A DNA stretch of 64,000 bases from Verrucomicrobiota bacterium (GTDB lineage Bacteria > Verrucomicrobiota > Kiritimatiellia > SS1-B-03-39 > UBA6053), in NCBI GenBank assembly GCA_020831635.1, contig JAFIGC010000004.1:1-64000 (forward strand), given 5' to 3'. Position 1 is the stretch's first letter, and each line of letters starts with the position of its first letter. Below are positions 1 to 7,300 of this stretch, one piece after another. The translations under genes were made by a program, and so were the position numbers. Below the pieces are notes generated by a model, which saw only the letters and a list, made by a program, of their open reading frames with translations, was not told the DNA's origin and ran no database searches.

Positions 1-5
1 CCAAA

Positions 6-449
6 TCATTTTCCGGTTTTTACACCCAAAACCCCGTCTAGATCAGGAAGTCTGACTTTGGTGATTTTCGCGCGGGCATCCGCCTCCAATGCGGCCAAGA
101 TCTGCTTGTGGATGGGGGCACTGACGGCCAGCAAACAGTGGGCAACCGCCGGATCCGCCAGAAGGGTGTTGATTCTTCCGGCCAGCTCGCCGATGGATCG
201 CCGTTCTTGTTCCGTCTCCGTGTTGAGGCTTTCCCCCGCCGAGAGGTTTCCGCTGATATTCCCCGTGCCGTCGCCCTGTGGAAACCGTCCCGCTTGATCA
301 CTGACCTGCTCGGACCGTTTCATACGGGATCGTTCCGGTTTCCATTCGTCGATCAGTTTCAGCGACGGCGGACGTCCGTTGTCCGGATGTGTTTCAAGAT
401 ACGCCCGGAGTAAACCGAGGTCGGTGACAATGAGGATGGTTTTTTTCAT
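6..449 (-). CDS. Host-attachment / baeRF-like small protein (147 aa)
   Basis: The 147-aa product resembles the host attachment protein family (Pfam Host_attach, related to bacterial release-factor-like baeRF domains). What I see is an N-terminal strand KKTILIVTDLG followed by a polar, low-complexity middle (about residues 40-85). A C-terminal half follows with the family pattern ERRSIGELAGRINTLL, then LLAVSAPIHKQILAALE and a final ITKVRLPDLDGV. In relatives this pattern reads E(R)xxxxFaxxLaxxLnxxl, then lvLvApPxfLgxLr. Family function is poorly defined: some members were named for plant attachment, and the fold is nuclease/peptidyl-tRNA-hydrolase-like. I chose the ATG at 449 because GGAG lies about 10 nt upstream and MKKTILIV is a natural N-terminus; a TTG at 482 would add 11 unlikely residues. 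The stop is TGA at 6-8. It is cytoplasmic by appearance, with no signal peptide. Confidence 0.72.
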   Translation of the reverse strand: MKKTILIVTDLGLLRAYLETHPDNGRPPSLKLIDEWKPERSRMKRSEQVSDQAGRFPQGDGTGNISGNLSAGESLNTETEQERRSIGELAGRINTLLADPAVAHCLLAVSAPIHKQILAALEADARAKITKVRLPDLDGVLGVKTGK

Positions 450-478
450 GAGGTTTTGCTCCGTTTTGGACCCGGGAT

Positions 479-799
479 TCAACGTGGGCCGGATGTCAGT
501 CTGTCAGGCGGGGGCCCGTCTTGTTTGAAATGCAGATGGAGTAGACTACCGTTGAGACCGTTGAGCGGTACAAAAATGGGCGTGGTTTCCATGGTGATCT
601 TGTGAATGCCAGAGTACAATGGATCCCATCCCCCCGCCATGGGGTAAAACCCCACTGAGGTTACATAAGGGTCGAATGGCACTTGGTAAAGGGGGCGTAG
701 AGGTATCAGCCCTTGCATTGGTAGCGGATCCGTACTTTGCAGCGTTTTGGCCGTAAAAAAGCTATGAGGTATGGCCTGGTACCTTTTTCCAGAGTCCAT
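479..799 (-). CDS. Doubtful hypothetical protein (106 aa)
   Basis: This is an open frame of 106 codons from an ATG at 799 to a TGA at 479-481, ending 29 bp before the start of the host-attachment-like gene. The composition is protein-like (balanced hydrophobics, aromatic-rich middle with VGFYPMAGGWDPLYSG). I recognise no family, no signal peptide and no membrane segment. There is no convincing ribosome-binding site upstream of 799. It could be a small gene co-transcribed with its downstream neighbour, or a chance frame in GC-rich DNA. Confidence 0.3.
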   Translation of the reverse strand: MDSGKRYQAIPHSFFTAKTLQSTDPLPMQGLIPLRPLYQVPFDPYVTSVGFYPMAGGWDPLYSGIHKITMETTPIFVPLNGLNGSLLHLHFKQDGPPPDRLTSGPR

Positions 800-975
800 T
801 ATGACGATTTTTCGTAAGTTTCACTTGTGAAAAATCGTAAACCTTCCTTTTGACATCAAAATAGAAATAAAGACAGTGTACTTAATCTTCAGAATGAATT
901 GGGCCATGGATGGATGGCATGTGTTTGGTAATGCATGCACAAGCTTGAATTCGGAGAATTTTCGAAAAAGTCGGT

Positions 976-1021
976 TTCCGAGCGTCGGAAGAATTTTTCC
1001 AGAGCCTTCCGAGCGTCGGAA
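976..1021. repeat. Two copies of a 15-bp palindromic element
   Basis: TTCCGAGCGTCGGAA occurs at 976-990 and again at 1007-1021, 31 bp apart. Each copy is a perfect inverted repeat (TTCCGA / TCGGAA) around a 3-base GCG centre, and the spacer is AT-rich (GAATTTTTCC). Similar spaced TTCC...GGAA palindromes are abundant between genes in some PVC-group bacteria, from memory. They may be genome-wide intergenic repeats or protein-binding sites. Confidence 0.75.
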
Positions 1022-1081
1022 AACAGCGGCCCCCAGCCGCCGGACCTTGAGCCCGAGCCGACCCGTCAGGGAAATCAAGGC

Positions 1082-1097
1082 GCCCCGCTTGCGGGGC
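1082..1097. repeat. GC-rich hairpin
   Basis: GCCCCG and CGGGGC form a perfect 6-bp stem around the loop CTTG. No T-run follows on either strand, so a standard intrinsic terminator is not supported. Confidence 0.5.
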
Positions 1098-1541
1098 ACC
1101 GACAGGGAGCGTAGGGAGCGAGTTCGCAGGGCTGGCGCGATGGCTGCGGGGATCGGGGGGCGTGACAGACGGCGGGCTTGGGGGCGAAGGTGTTGGCTTG
1201 TGTCGAGGTAAAAGCGTCGCCAAAGACCATGGGGGCGGCGCATCTTGCGCCGGAGTCTTCAGCACAAATATGGCTCATCCATCCCATCTGACTCCAATAC
1301 ATAAAAGCCGCACTCATTTCTTGCACGTGAACCATGTGAAAATGAATACAAAGGTTCCTCCCATATCCAGCGAGCTTGCGAGCGAATCTTCCATATCCCA
1401 TATCCTCGCCGAAGGCGCCCTGATCGCAACGGCCCTATCATCGCGAAATCCCTACGACCCCTTCGGGAGTTATACGACATCCACGGGAACATTTTACGAC
1501 CACAACGCGGGAAACGAAGCGAGGGGGAGAGCGGAGTAGGA

Positions 1542-1590
1542 CAGCCTGCAAGGCTGCCTGAAGGGTTTGTTTCCGGGGGAAGGAAACAAA
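1542..1590. repeat. Pair of adjacent hairpins
   Basis: CAGCCT / AGGCTG (1542-1547 and 1551-1556, loop GCA) is followed nine bases later by a 9-bp perfect stem, TTTGTTTCC (1566-1574) and GGAAACAAA (1582-1590), with loop GGGGGAA. These are the strongest secondary structures in the gene-free stretch. A structured RNA or a transcript end is possible; the sequence alone does not decide. Confidence 0.5.
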
Positions 1591-1673
1591 TCAATCCGAC
1601 CCTTTTTCGACAGGTTTAATTCGGGAACGGCGTACGATATGAACGGCGACGGCAACAGGTTGGGACCGCCGGG

Positions 1674-1703
1674 AAGGCTCGGGGGCTTCCGGGGGCGAGC
1701 CTT
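1674..1703. repeat. 8-bp stem hairpin downstream of the rhomboid gene
   Basis: AAGGCTCG (1674-1681) and CGAGCCTT (1696-1703) pair perfectly around a 14-base GC-rich loop. It lies about 115 bp past the rhomboid stop codon in the direction of transcription. It has no U-tract, so it could stabilise a 3' end rather than terminate transcription. Confidence 0.45.
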
Positions 1704-1803
1704 GCGGGCGGGCCGGGGTCAATATCAAGATGTGTCCATTTAAAGACATTTGACATCAACGACTTATAAAATGTTAAAATGCACGGGCCGACCCTTCACC
1801 GCG

Positions 1804-1831
1804 CGATTAGGAGTAGGATTAGGAGTAGGAT
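1804..1831. repeat. GGATTA/GGAGTA tandem hexamer repeat over the rhomboid 3' end
   Basis: GATTAG-GAGTAG-GATTAG-GAGTAG-GAT runs across the end of the rhomboid gene. The TAA stop of that gene (1819-1821) and its last residues (Ser-Tyr-Ser) are made of repeat units. The same hexamer family recurs at 2861-2946. Confidence 0.85.
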
Positions 1832-2655
1832 GGGGTATCTTTGATGGGATGGGTCAAAAACACGCCGGCCAGCAAGCCCACCAACCAGCCCAATGCGTGG
1901 CCGACGACGTCGGTGTTTCCCGTACTCGTGCCACCGCCGAACCAGCCGAGCATGATGCCACCGGCGATTAAAGGGGCAAAGAGCATGCGGAATCCTTGGA
2001 ACGAACGTATCATCCAAGCCCGCCGGGTGGCGTGACCCACGAGGATGCCGAGGGCCGCAAACGTCGCGGTGGACGCGCCGAGTGAGCGGAATTCATCGGG
2101 CATCCGCAAGGCCGCATTCAGTGCGTTGGCAATGGTACCGCAGGCGAGAATCAACGTCCACCCGCGCATCGCCCCCGCCACTTGGGCGACCAACACACAA
2201 AACACGCCGCCGAGCAGGGCGTTCCCCAGCAAATGGTCGGCATCCCTATGCAGGAAAAGCGAGGTAAACGGCCGCCACCACTCGCCACGCAACATCATGG
2301 CGGTGCTCGAGTTGCAGAACCGCTCGGTCAACGTCGGATCCCGCCCCTGTCGGAAAAACACCACCAACAGCGCGAACAACCACACGCCGGCCACATCGAG
2401 ATGCAACGGTTGCATCCGGTTTTCCAGCACGGGTTTCGGATGTGCCGTGGCGCGGGCTTCTTCATCATACAGTTGCCACTCCATCAGAACCGCCTCCGCA
2501 TGTTTTCTTTCCACGGCCACCGAGAACCCAAGGAGTTCGGGATCCTCCGTCACCTCGCAAGGTATTCCCATCGCCAGCACCACCAGGGCATGCTCATGCG
2601 CCGCCCCCACGTCCGCCCAGGTGCCAAGCGTCACTTCGACATCCGGATCATCCAT
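1819..2655 (-). CDS. Rhomboid-family intramembrane serine protease
   Basis: This is a 278-aa polytopic membrane protein of the rhomboid family, which cleaves transmembrane segments of substrate proteins within the bilayer. Rhomboid landmarks occur in the right order: the GEWWRPFTSLFLH segment (124-136), HLLGN (141-145) for the conserved His and Asn, a GASTATFAALG active-site loop with Ser195 as the predicted nucleophile, and GHALGWLVG with His253 as the predicted general base. About six hydrophobic segments lie between residues 88 and 268. Residues 1-75 are soluble and resemble small DUF2007-like or GlpG-type cytoplasmic N-domains (weak). The loop has Thr-Ala where many rhomboids have Gly-(A/V). 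The start is the first of two ATGs; no strong ribosome-binding site is seen. The stop codon lies in a hexamer repeat. The gene is 297 bp downstream of the BNR protein gene; no substrate can be inferred. Confidence 0.9.
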   Translation of the reverse strand: MDDPDVEVTLGTWADVGAAHEHALVVLAMGIPCEVTEDPELLGFSVAVERKHAEAVLMEWQLYDEEARATAHPKPVLENRMQPLHLDVAGVWLFALLVVFFRQGRDPTLTERFCNSSTAMMLRGEWWRPFTSLFLHRDADHLLGNALLGGVFCVLVAQVAGAMRGWTLILACGTIANALNAALRMPDEFRSLGASTATFAALGILVGHATRRAWMIRSFQGFRMLFAPLIAGGIMLGWFGGGTSTGNTDVVGHALGWLVGLLAGVFLTHPIKDTPSYS

Positions 2656-2860
2656 TGAACAAGTTCTTGAGATTTATGGGTTTCATAGGTGGAAATCGGT
2701 TGCAAATCTTTCCCGAGTCTCCGGGTTGGAAATCAACGGCAGATGATGCGAAAAGAGAATCACCGTCCCCTGCAAAGTCAACGGGAAAACGGACGCGGAT
2801 TGCGTTTTTTCAACCTGCGGATGCCAAGACACGGCCTGCGGATGTAATCTGCCTTTGGGG

Positions 2861-2946
2861 TACGATTAGGATTACGATTAGGATTACGATTAGGATTAGG
2901 ATTACGATTGGGATTAGGATTAGGATTACGATTGGGTTAGGATTAC
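2861..2946. repeat. GGATTA/CGATTA tandem hexamer array
   Basis: About fourteen hexamers of the type GATTAG, GATTAC and GATTGG fill 86 bp. The array lies immediately after the stop codon of the 464-aa gene (2953-2955). The remaining spacer towards the rhomboid start (2656-2860) has no gene; its only notable item is a direct repeat CCTGCGGATG at 2814-2823 and 2835-2844. Read on the minus strand, one frame of the array gives an Ile-Val-Leu-rich peptide that I take to be an artefact. Confidence 0.9.
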
Positions 2947-2952
2947 CGAGGT

Positions 2953-4347
2953 CTACGGAACAACGCGGGTGCGCCAGGCTTGGGTACCGGGGGGGATGGG
3001 GTCGATGATCCATTGCAGGGGTGCGCCGGTGCCGGACTTGGGGTCGTCCTGATTTTGCCAGCTTTCGGGATCGCTCAAATTCGTGGTGCCTTGCAATTGG
3101 TAGGAGATACCAGTGGAGGAACTGTCTTGGGTAATCATCAGGGTGTTGTTGTCCAAGGCGATATCCAGCGAAAAGATTTGCAGTTCCCCGGCCTCAATTT
3201 CCCGGGAAACCAACTGACTGTACACCCCCCCGCGGGCCGCGACCGCTTGGACGGTGACGCTACCGGTTACGACAAAGGGACCGGCGTAGGTCTGGCGGGT
3301 GTCGGGATCGCGGGGGTCACTGCCATCCACGCTGTAAAACAGGTCATCCTCGGAGTCCACTGCGATCAAGGTGACCTCGATGGGGTCGGAGGACGCCGTC
3401 TCGGCGTCGATCTCCGGGGGCGGCACCGCCTCGACCCCGGACAAGAGCAGTTCGCCTTCGGGATTCAGCCAAAGGCCGTTGACATCCACTTCGGTATCCT
3501 CTGCCAGGGAGACGGTTGCGTTGGAGCCGACGAGGGAAATCAACAGCCGTTCCTGTCCGCCGATCCACCAGGAATTCTCTCCGGTGGCCACGACGGCATT
3601 CAAATCCTGGCTGAAGCTTGCCCCGCCCATATCCACCACGGCAAAGTTTTGACCATTGTCTGTGGAAAGCAAGACGGCCCCCCCCTCCCCCACGGCCAGT
3701 ACGTTGCCAAAGCCGTCTGCGGTGACTGATCGCAAAGGGGGGGTGTTGACCGGGAAGTTGACCGACTGCCATGTCGCGCCGTCGTTGGTGGATCGATACC
3801 CTTCGGCGCCAAACAGCCCGCCCACCGCGACCCAGCTTCCGTTTGAATCGGTCACCGCATTGAGCAAAATCATTGTCAAGGGGCTGACATCCGTCCAGGT
3901 TTCCCCGCCATTCGTTGAGCGCAGAATCGTGTCCCCGGCCCCAATCCAGGTTCCATCGAGATGGGCAAGATCGCGAATGTCGCCGAAAACGCCCCCGGGG
4001 ACATCGCCTTCTTCCCAGACCCAGGGTTGCACCGAGAAATTCGTTCGGCGCATCACGCTGTCGGCGCCACTGACCACCACCGTGGTTCCGTCCGTGGCAA
4101 TGGTGTGAAATGCATCTCCGGCGACGGGCGCTTCATAAATAACGGAAAACGTTTCCCCGTTGTCGGTTGAATGCAGCACCCGGCCCCGGTTGTCGGCGCC
4201 TTCGTTGTCGATGGCAAGCCAATCGGTCCCCAGGGTCACCACATCCACCGTGTCCAATCCCATTCCTTGGGGATATTGGGCGTAGGCGGAGATGATCGCC
4301 AGCCAGAGGGTCAGGAGAGGTCCTAAAATAAATTTTTGGCGTTTCAT
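2953..4347 (-). CDS. Secreted BNR/Asp-box beta-propeller protein with chitobiase-like C-domain (464 aa)
   Basis: The protein is predicted to be exported: residues 1-23 form a signal peptide (MKRQKF, hydrophobic core, AYA cleavage before Gln24). Residues ~30-305 form a Ycf48/sialidase-like propeller with four Asp-box motifs: STDNGETF (60-67), STNGGETW (144-151), STNDGATW (186-193) and STDNGQNF (228-235). Residues ~310-388 match the chitobiase/hexosaminidase C-terminal type domain, including YSVDGSDPRDP and a VTVQAVAARGG strand. The last ~75 residues (YQLQGTTNLSDPESW ... WRTRVVP) look like the C-terminal domain common in Verrucomicrobia-type secreted proteins. Sialidase catalytic residues are not evident, so I expect a binding or structural role. 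The ATG at 4347 overlaps the TGA of giant 2 (ATGA) and has no clear ribosome-binding site, suggesting termination-reinitiation coupling. An upstream in-frame GTG near 4458 would lack the signal peptide position. Confidence 0.88.
   Translation of the reverse strand: MKRQKFILGPLLTLWLAIISAYAQYPQGMGLDTVDVVTLGTDWLAIDNEGADNRGRVLHSTDNGETFSVIYEAPVAGDAFHTIATDGTTVVVSGADSVMRRTNFSVQPWVWEEGDVPGGVFGDIRDLAHLDGTWIGAGDTILRSTNGGETWTDVSPLTMILLNAVTDSNGSWVAVGGLFGAEGYRSTNDGATWQSVNFPVNTPPLRSVTADGFGNVLAVGEGGAVLLSTDNGQNFAVVDMGGASFSQDLNAVVATGENSWWIGGQERLLISLVGSNATVSLAEDTEVDVNGLWLNPEGELLLSGVEAVPPPEIDAETASSDPIEVTLIAVDSEDDLFYSVDGSDPRDPDTRQTYAGPFVVTGSVTVQAVAARGGVYSQLVSREIEAGELQIFSLDIALDNNTLMITQDSSSTGISYQLQGTTNLSDPESWQNQDDPKSGTGAPLQWIIDPIPPGTQAWRTRVVP
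4344..4347 (-). promoter_or_regulatory. ATGA stop-start overlap (translational coupling)
   Basis: The stop TGA of giant 2 (4344-4346) shares two bases with the ATG of the 464-aa gene (4345-4347). The 20 bases before the ATG contain no purine-rich ribosome-binding site. This arrangement is typical of translational coupling, tying the small secreted protein to completion of the giant. Confidence 0.75.
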
Positions 4348-7300
4348 GGGATGGGATTGAGGGTCACGGAGGTGTTGGTGGCGAGGGATATATTGTTCCC
4401 ATTGTTCAGGGTGGTTAGCACGGCGGAGGGCGCGTTGGTTTGGATATCGATGAACCACTGACCGGAATACAGTTCGTAGACGACCTGATGGTTGGCGATC
4501 ACCAGAGCGGTGCCGGTGCCGTCACGGCGTCGAATGCCGCGACCGCTGCTGGAATTGGTCACCGTGAATCGCGTGGAGCTGCCATAGCTTTCCACCCGGT
4601 TGATTTCGATATCGACGGCGGTGAGCACCAGGGCACCGTTGTTGTTCCGGAGCAAGGAATCACTGGCCAGGGAGAGGAAGTTCGTGGCGGTAAGGGTCAG
4701 ACCGCCGCCGCTGGAAGCCAGGTTTTGGATATGATAACCGCTCAGCAGCACCAAATTGCCGGTGACCGAAAGGTTCATGCTGCCGGTACCCTCTTCGATC
4801 CGGAAATTGCGCAGGCGCACCAACTGGTCCGAGGCGCCGGAGCGGAGGTTCAAGTTGAGGTTCCCCGTCCGGGTGACGGCGCTGTGCGTGGTGGCAAACA
4901 TGCGCAGGGAGCCGACCCCGCTCAAGGTTATTCCGGTATCGAGGGAGAGCGCTAATTCATTTCCGGTCCGCAGCAGCGGATCGGTGGTCAGGTTGGGTAG
5001 TCCGTTGGCTTGAACCTCCAGCCGGCCTTGGGGCACATTCACGTTGAGGTTTCCACTCGCATTGTTCAATACCCGGCCCCGCAGGATCAAATCGCCGCTT
5101 TGCACATCCAAGCGGATGGCACCGCTGCCGCCACTGAGCACAACGCCTTCACTGGTGACGATGACATCGTCCAAGAAGGTAAACGCCAAGCTTCCCGAAG
5201 CGGCGACGGCCATGAATTCCTCCGCCGAAACCAGGATTTGCCCGCTTCCCGGCACCCCGGCTCCGGTGGTGGAAAGCACGCTGACCCGTCCGTTGGCGGC
5301 ATCCAGGGCCGGATCGGATCCGATGATCGAGAGCAGGACTCCGTTCACATCCAACGCCAGACCGCCCTCGGTGTTCACCAGACGGGCGGCGAGGGTCACC
5401 GTTTCCCCGGATTCCACTTTGAAGGTTCCGGCCATGTCCGCGATCACTCCATTGGGATTCAAGGAACCCAATTCGGCTTGGCCGATTTGCAGCACAAAAT
5501 CATGATCGGGGTTGCCACTGAGAATCCGGAGTCCGTAGCGGCCCGCGATCAAATCGCCGGCTTCGACAATCTCCACGTCACTCATGGCCTGCACATCCAG
5601 ACGGTCAACATCGGTCAGCAGCGTTTGCATGGTGCCCTCGGAGCGAATTCTCAAGGTAGGGGCGACCATTTCGTGATCGGCGCGGTCCAGGGAGGTCGCG
5701 GCGACCAAACCGCTGGTCTGGAGATCCACATTCCGGCCCGCGATCATGCGGGCAATCGTCAAATCGCCGCCGGTAAGCACCCGCAGGTTGCGTTGGGTGG
5801 CTTCCACAAGGGAACCGGCGCTCATCACCAAGTCCCCGCCGGTCCGCAGATCCAAATTGCCTTCGGCGGAGACCACCTGGACATTCTCGGCAATGAAAAG
5901 GTTGGCCGCGATGATCCGCAGTGCGTTCCGCGCCTCCATATTCGCGTCGATCCACACATCCCCCTGAACCGTCAGGTAGGCGCTACCGGCGGGGAGGGAG
6001 ACTGTTCCGTTGAGGGTAAGATCCCCATTCACATTCAAATACAGGTTCCCGGGGCCACCCAGCTGCAATCCTTGCACAATCGTGCCGATGGTGAGATTCA
6101 GATAAACCGAGCCGCCATTCACGGTGGATGCGGTAAGTTCCGGAGTGGAGATTTCGAGGGCACCCGCGCCAGTGGTCCCGAGGCCGGTGGCGCCGACCAA
6201 GGTGACGGGACCGGGGGAGCGGATATCGTCCTCGGCGTCCCCGCCATCGAGCCAGCGTCCGGCCAGCGAGATGAGGACCACGCCGGTTTCACCGGAAACG
6301 CCGTGCTGGGCGGCGTCGGTTTGTCCGCCGGCTTCCACGCTCACGGAGGCGAGGGCCGCGTCCGTGGCCTCGGTCAGCCAAACCCCGCCATTTTGACTGA
6401 CGGCGCTGAGGAAGTCCACCTCGGTGGTGAGGGGCGTGGTGGCGGAGCCAATGTCCCCCAAGGCGGCGATTCGCAGGGAGGTGGCGGTCAGGTTGTTGGG
6501 CAAGTCCCAGGCGTTGAGAACTTCCCCGGTGGAGAGCAGCGAGATTTCCGTGCCGGAAACGAGCCCGAGCAAGAGGTCGCCCTGGGCGGAGAGGCGCACG
6601 TTGTCGGCGGCGGAGACGGGATCGGTGACGGTCAGTTGACCGCCCACGAGCAGGACGATGTCCCCGCCGTTTTGTGTGGTCAGGCCGGACAGCGTCGTCG
6701 GGAGAAGTTCGGCGTCAAACACCGAGCCCACTTCGAGGTTGCCGGCGGGACGTGAGAGGAGAATGTCGCCATCTTCAGCGAAAGCGGCAATGATGTCCAC
6801 GTTGATAATGAGATAGGCGCCGGTTGCGCCCACGCCGGTTCCGGTTTGCATCCGCAGTGCATCGGCCTCCACGTGGGGACCGCTTCCGGAAGCGAAGATG
6901 CCGCCATCGGCGACCAGGGAAACGGTATCGCCGGTCACCCATCCGAGGGTCAAGTCGCCGGAGAGGGTGAGGAACACGTCGTCGCCCGCCAAGGCGCGCA
7001 CCCCGGTTTGCACATCATTGGGATCGGCGGGGGTGGAGAGATTGAGCACCGAACCCACGGCGAAGTCACCGATGCCATCGATATAAATGTTTCCGGTGAC
7101 GCTGTGGGCGCTGAGGACATTCGTATCTACCACCAGGACATTGCCCGGGGCTCCAATATCGTTCTGGGCGCGAAGCAGGAGGGATTCGGCGGTTACATGT
7201 GCGGGCGAACCGTCCCCGGCCGCAAGTGCGCCGCCAGAGAACAGATTGACGATGCCGCCAGAAGTATTGTCCACGGTCAGGTTGCCGCCGGCCACGAGGA

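Larger units (their letters stand above)
800..1802. other. About 1 kb with no supportable gene
   Basis: Several frames stay open here on both strands, but none has a credible start, a ribosome-binding site or a recognisable domain, and their translations are rich in Arg, Ser, Gly and Pro. The stretch holds two copies of a short palindrome (976-1021), at least four perfect hairpins, and the 11-mer TTTGACATCAA at both ends (849-859 and 1749-1759). It separates the rhomboid gene from the leftmost genes and probably contains the rhomboid transcript's 3' end, but I see no classical terminator with a T tract. Confidence 0.55.

Noticed and set aside
1259..1594. Minus-strand 111-codon frame in the gene-free stretch
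   Set aside because: Composition is rich in Arg and Ser, overlapping frames on both strands are equally open, and hairpins lie within it; no start signal.
1636..1744. Short plus-strand ORF (about 34 codons) in the gene-free stretch
   Set aside because: Low-complexity Gly/Arg translation that spans the hairpin at 1674-1703; no ribosome-binding site.
1750..1780. Sigma-70-like promoter on the plus strand (TTGACA, TAAAAT)
   Set aside because: The 19-bp spacing is long and it points into the rhomboid 3' end, where no plus-strand gene follows.
2810..3013. Minus-strand 67-codon frame over the hexamer array
   Set aside because: Its Ile/Val/Leu run is simply the translated hexamer repeat and it overlaps the 464-aa gene.
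4348..4458. Upstream start for the 464-aa protein
   Set aside because: It would place 37 charged residues before the signal peptide and lies inside the coding end of giant 2; the ATG at 4347 fits the signal peptide.
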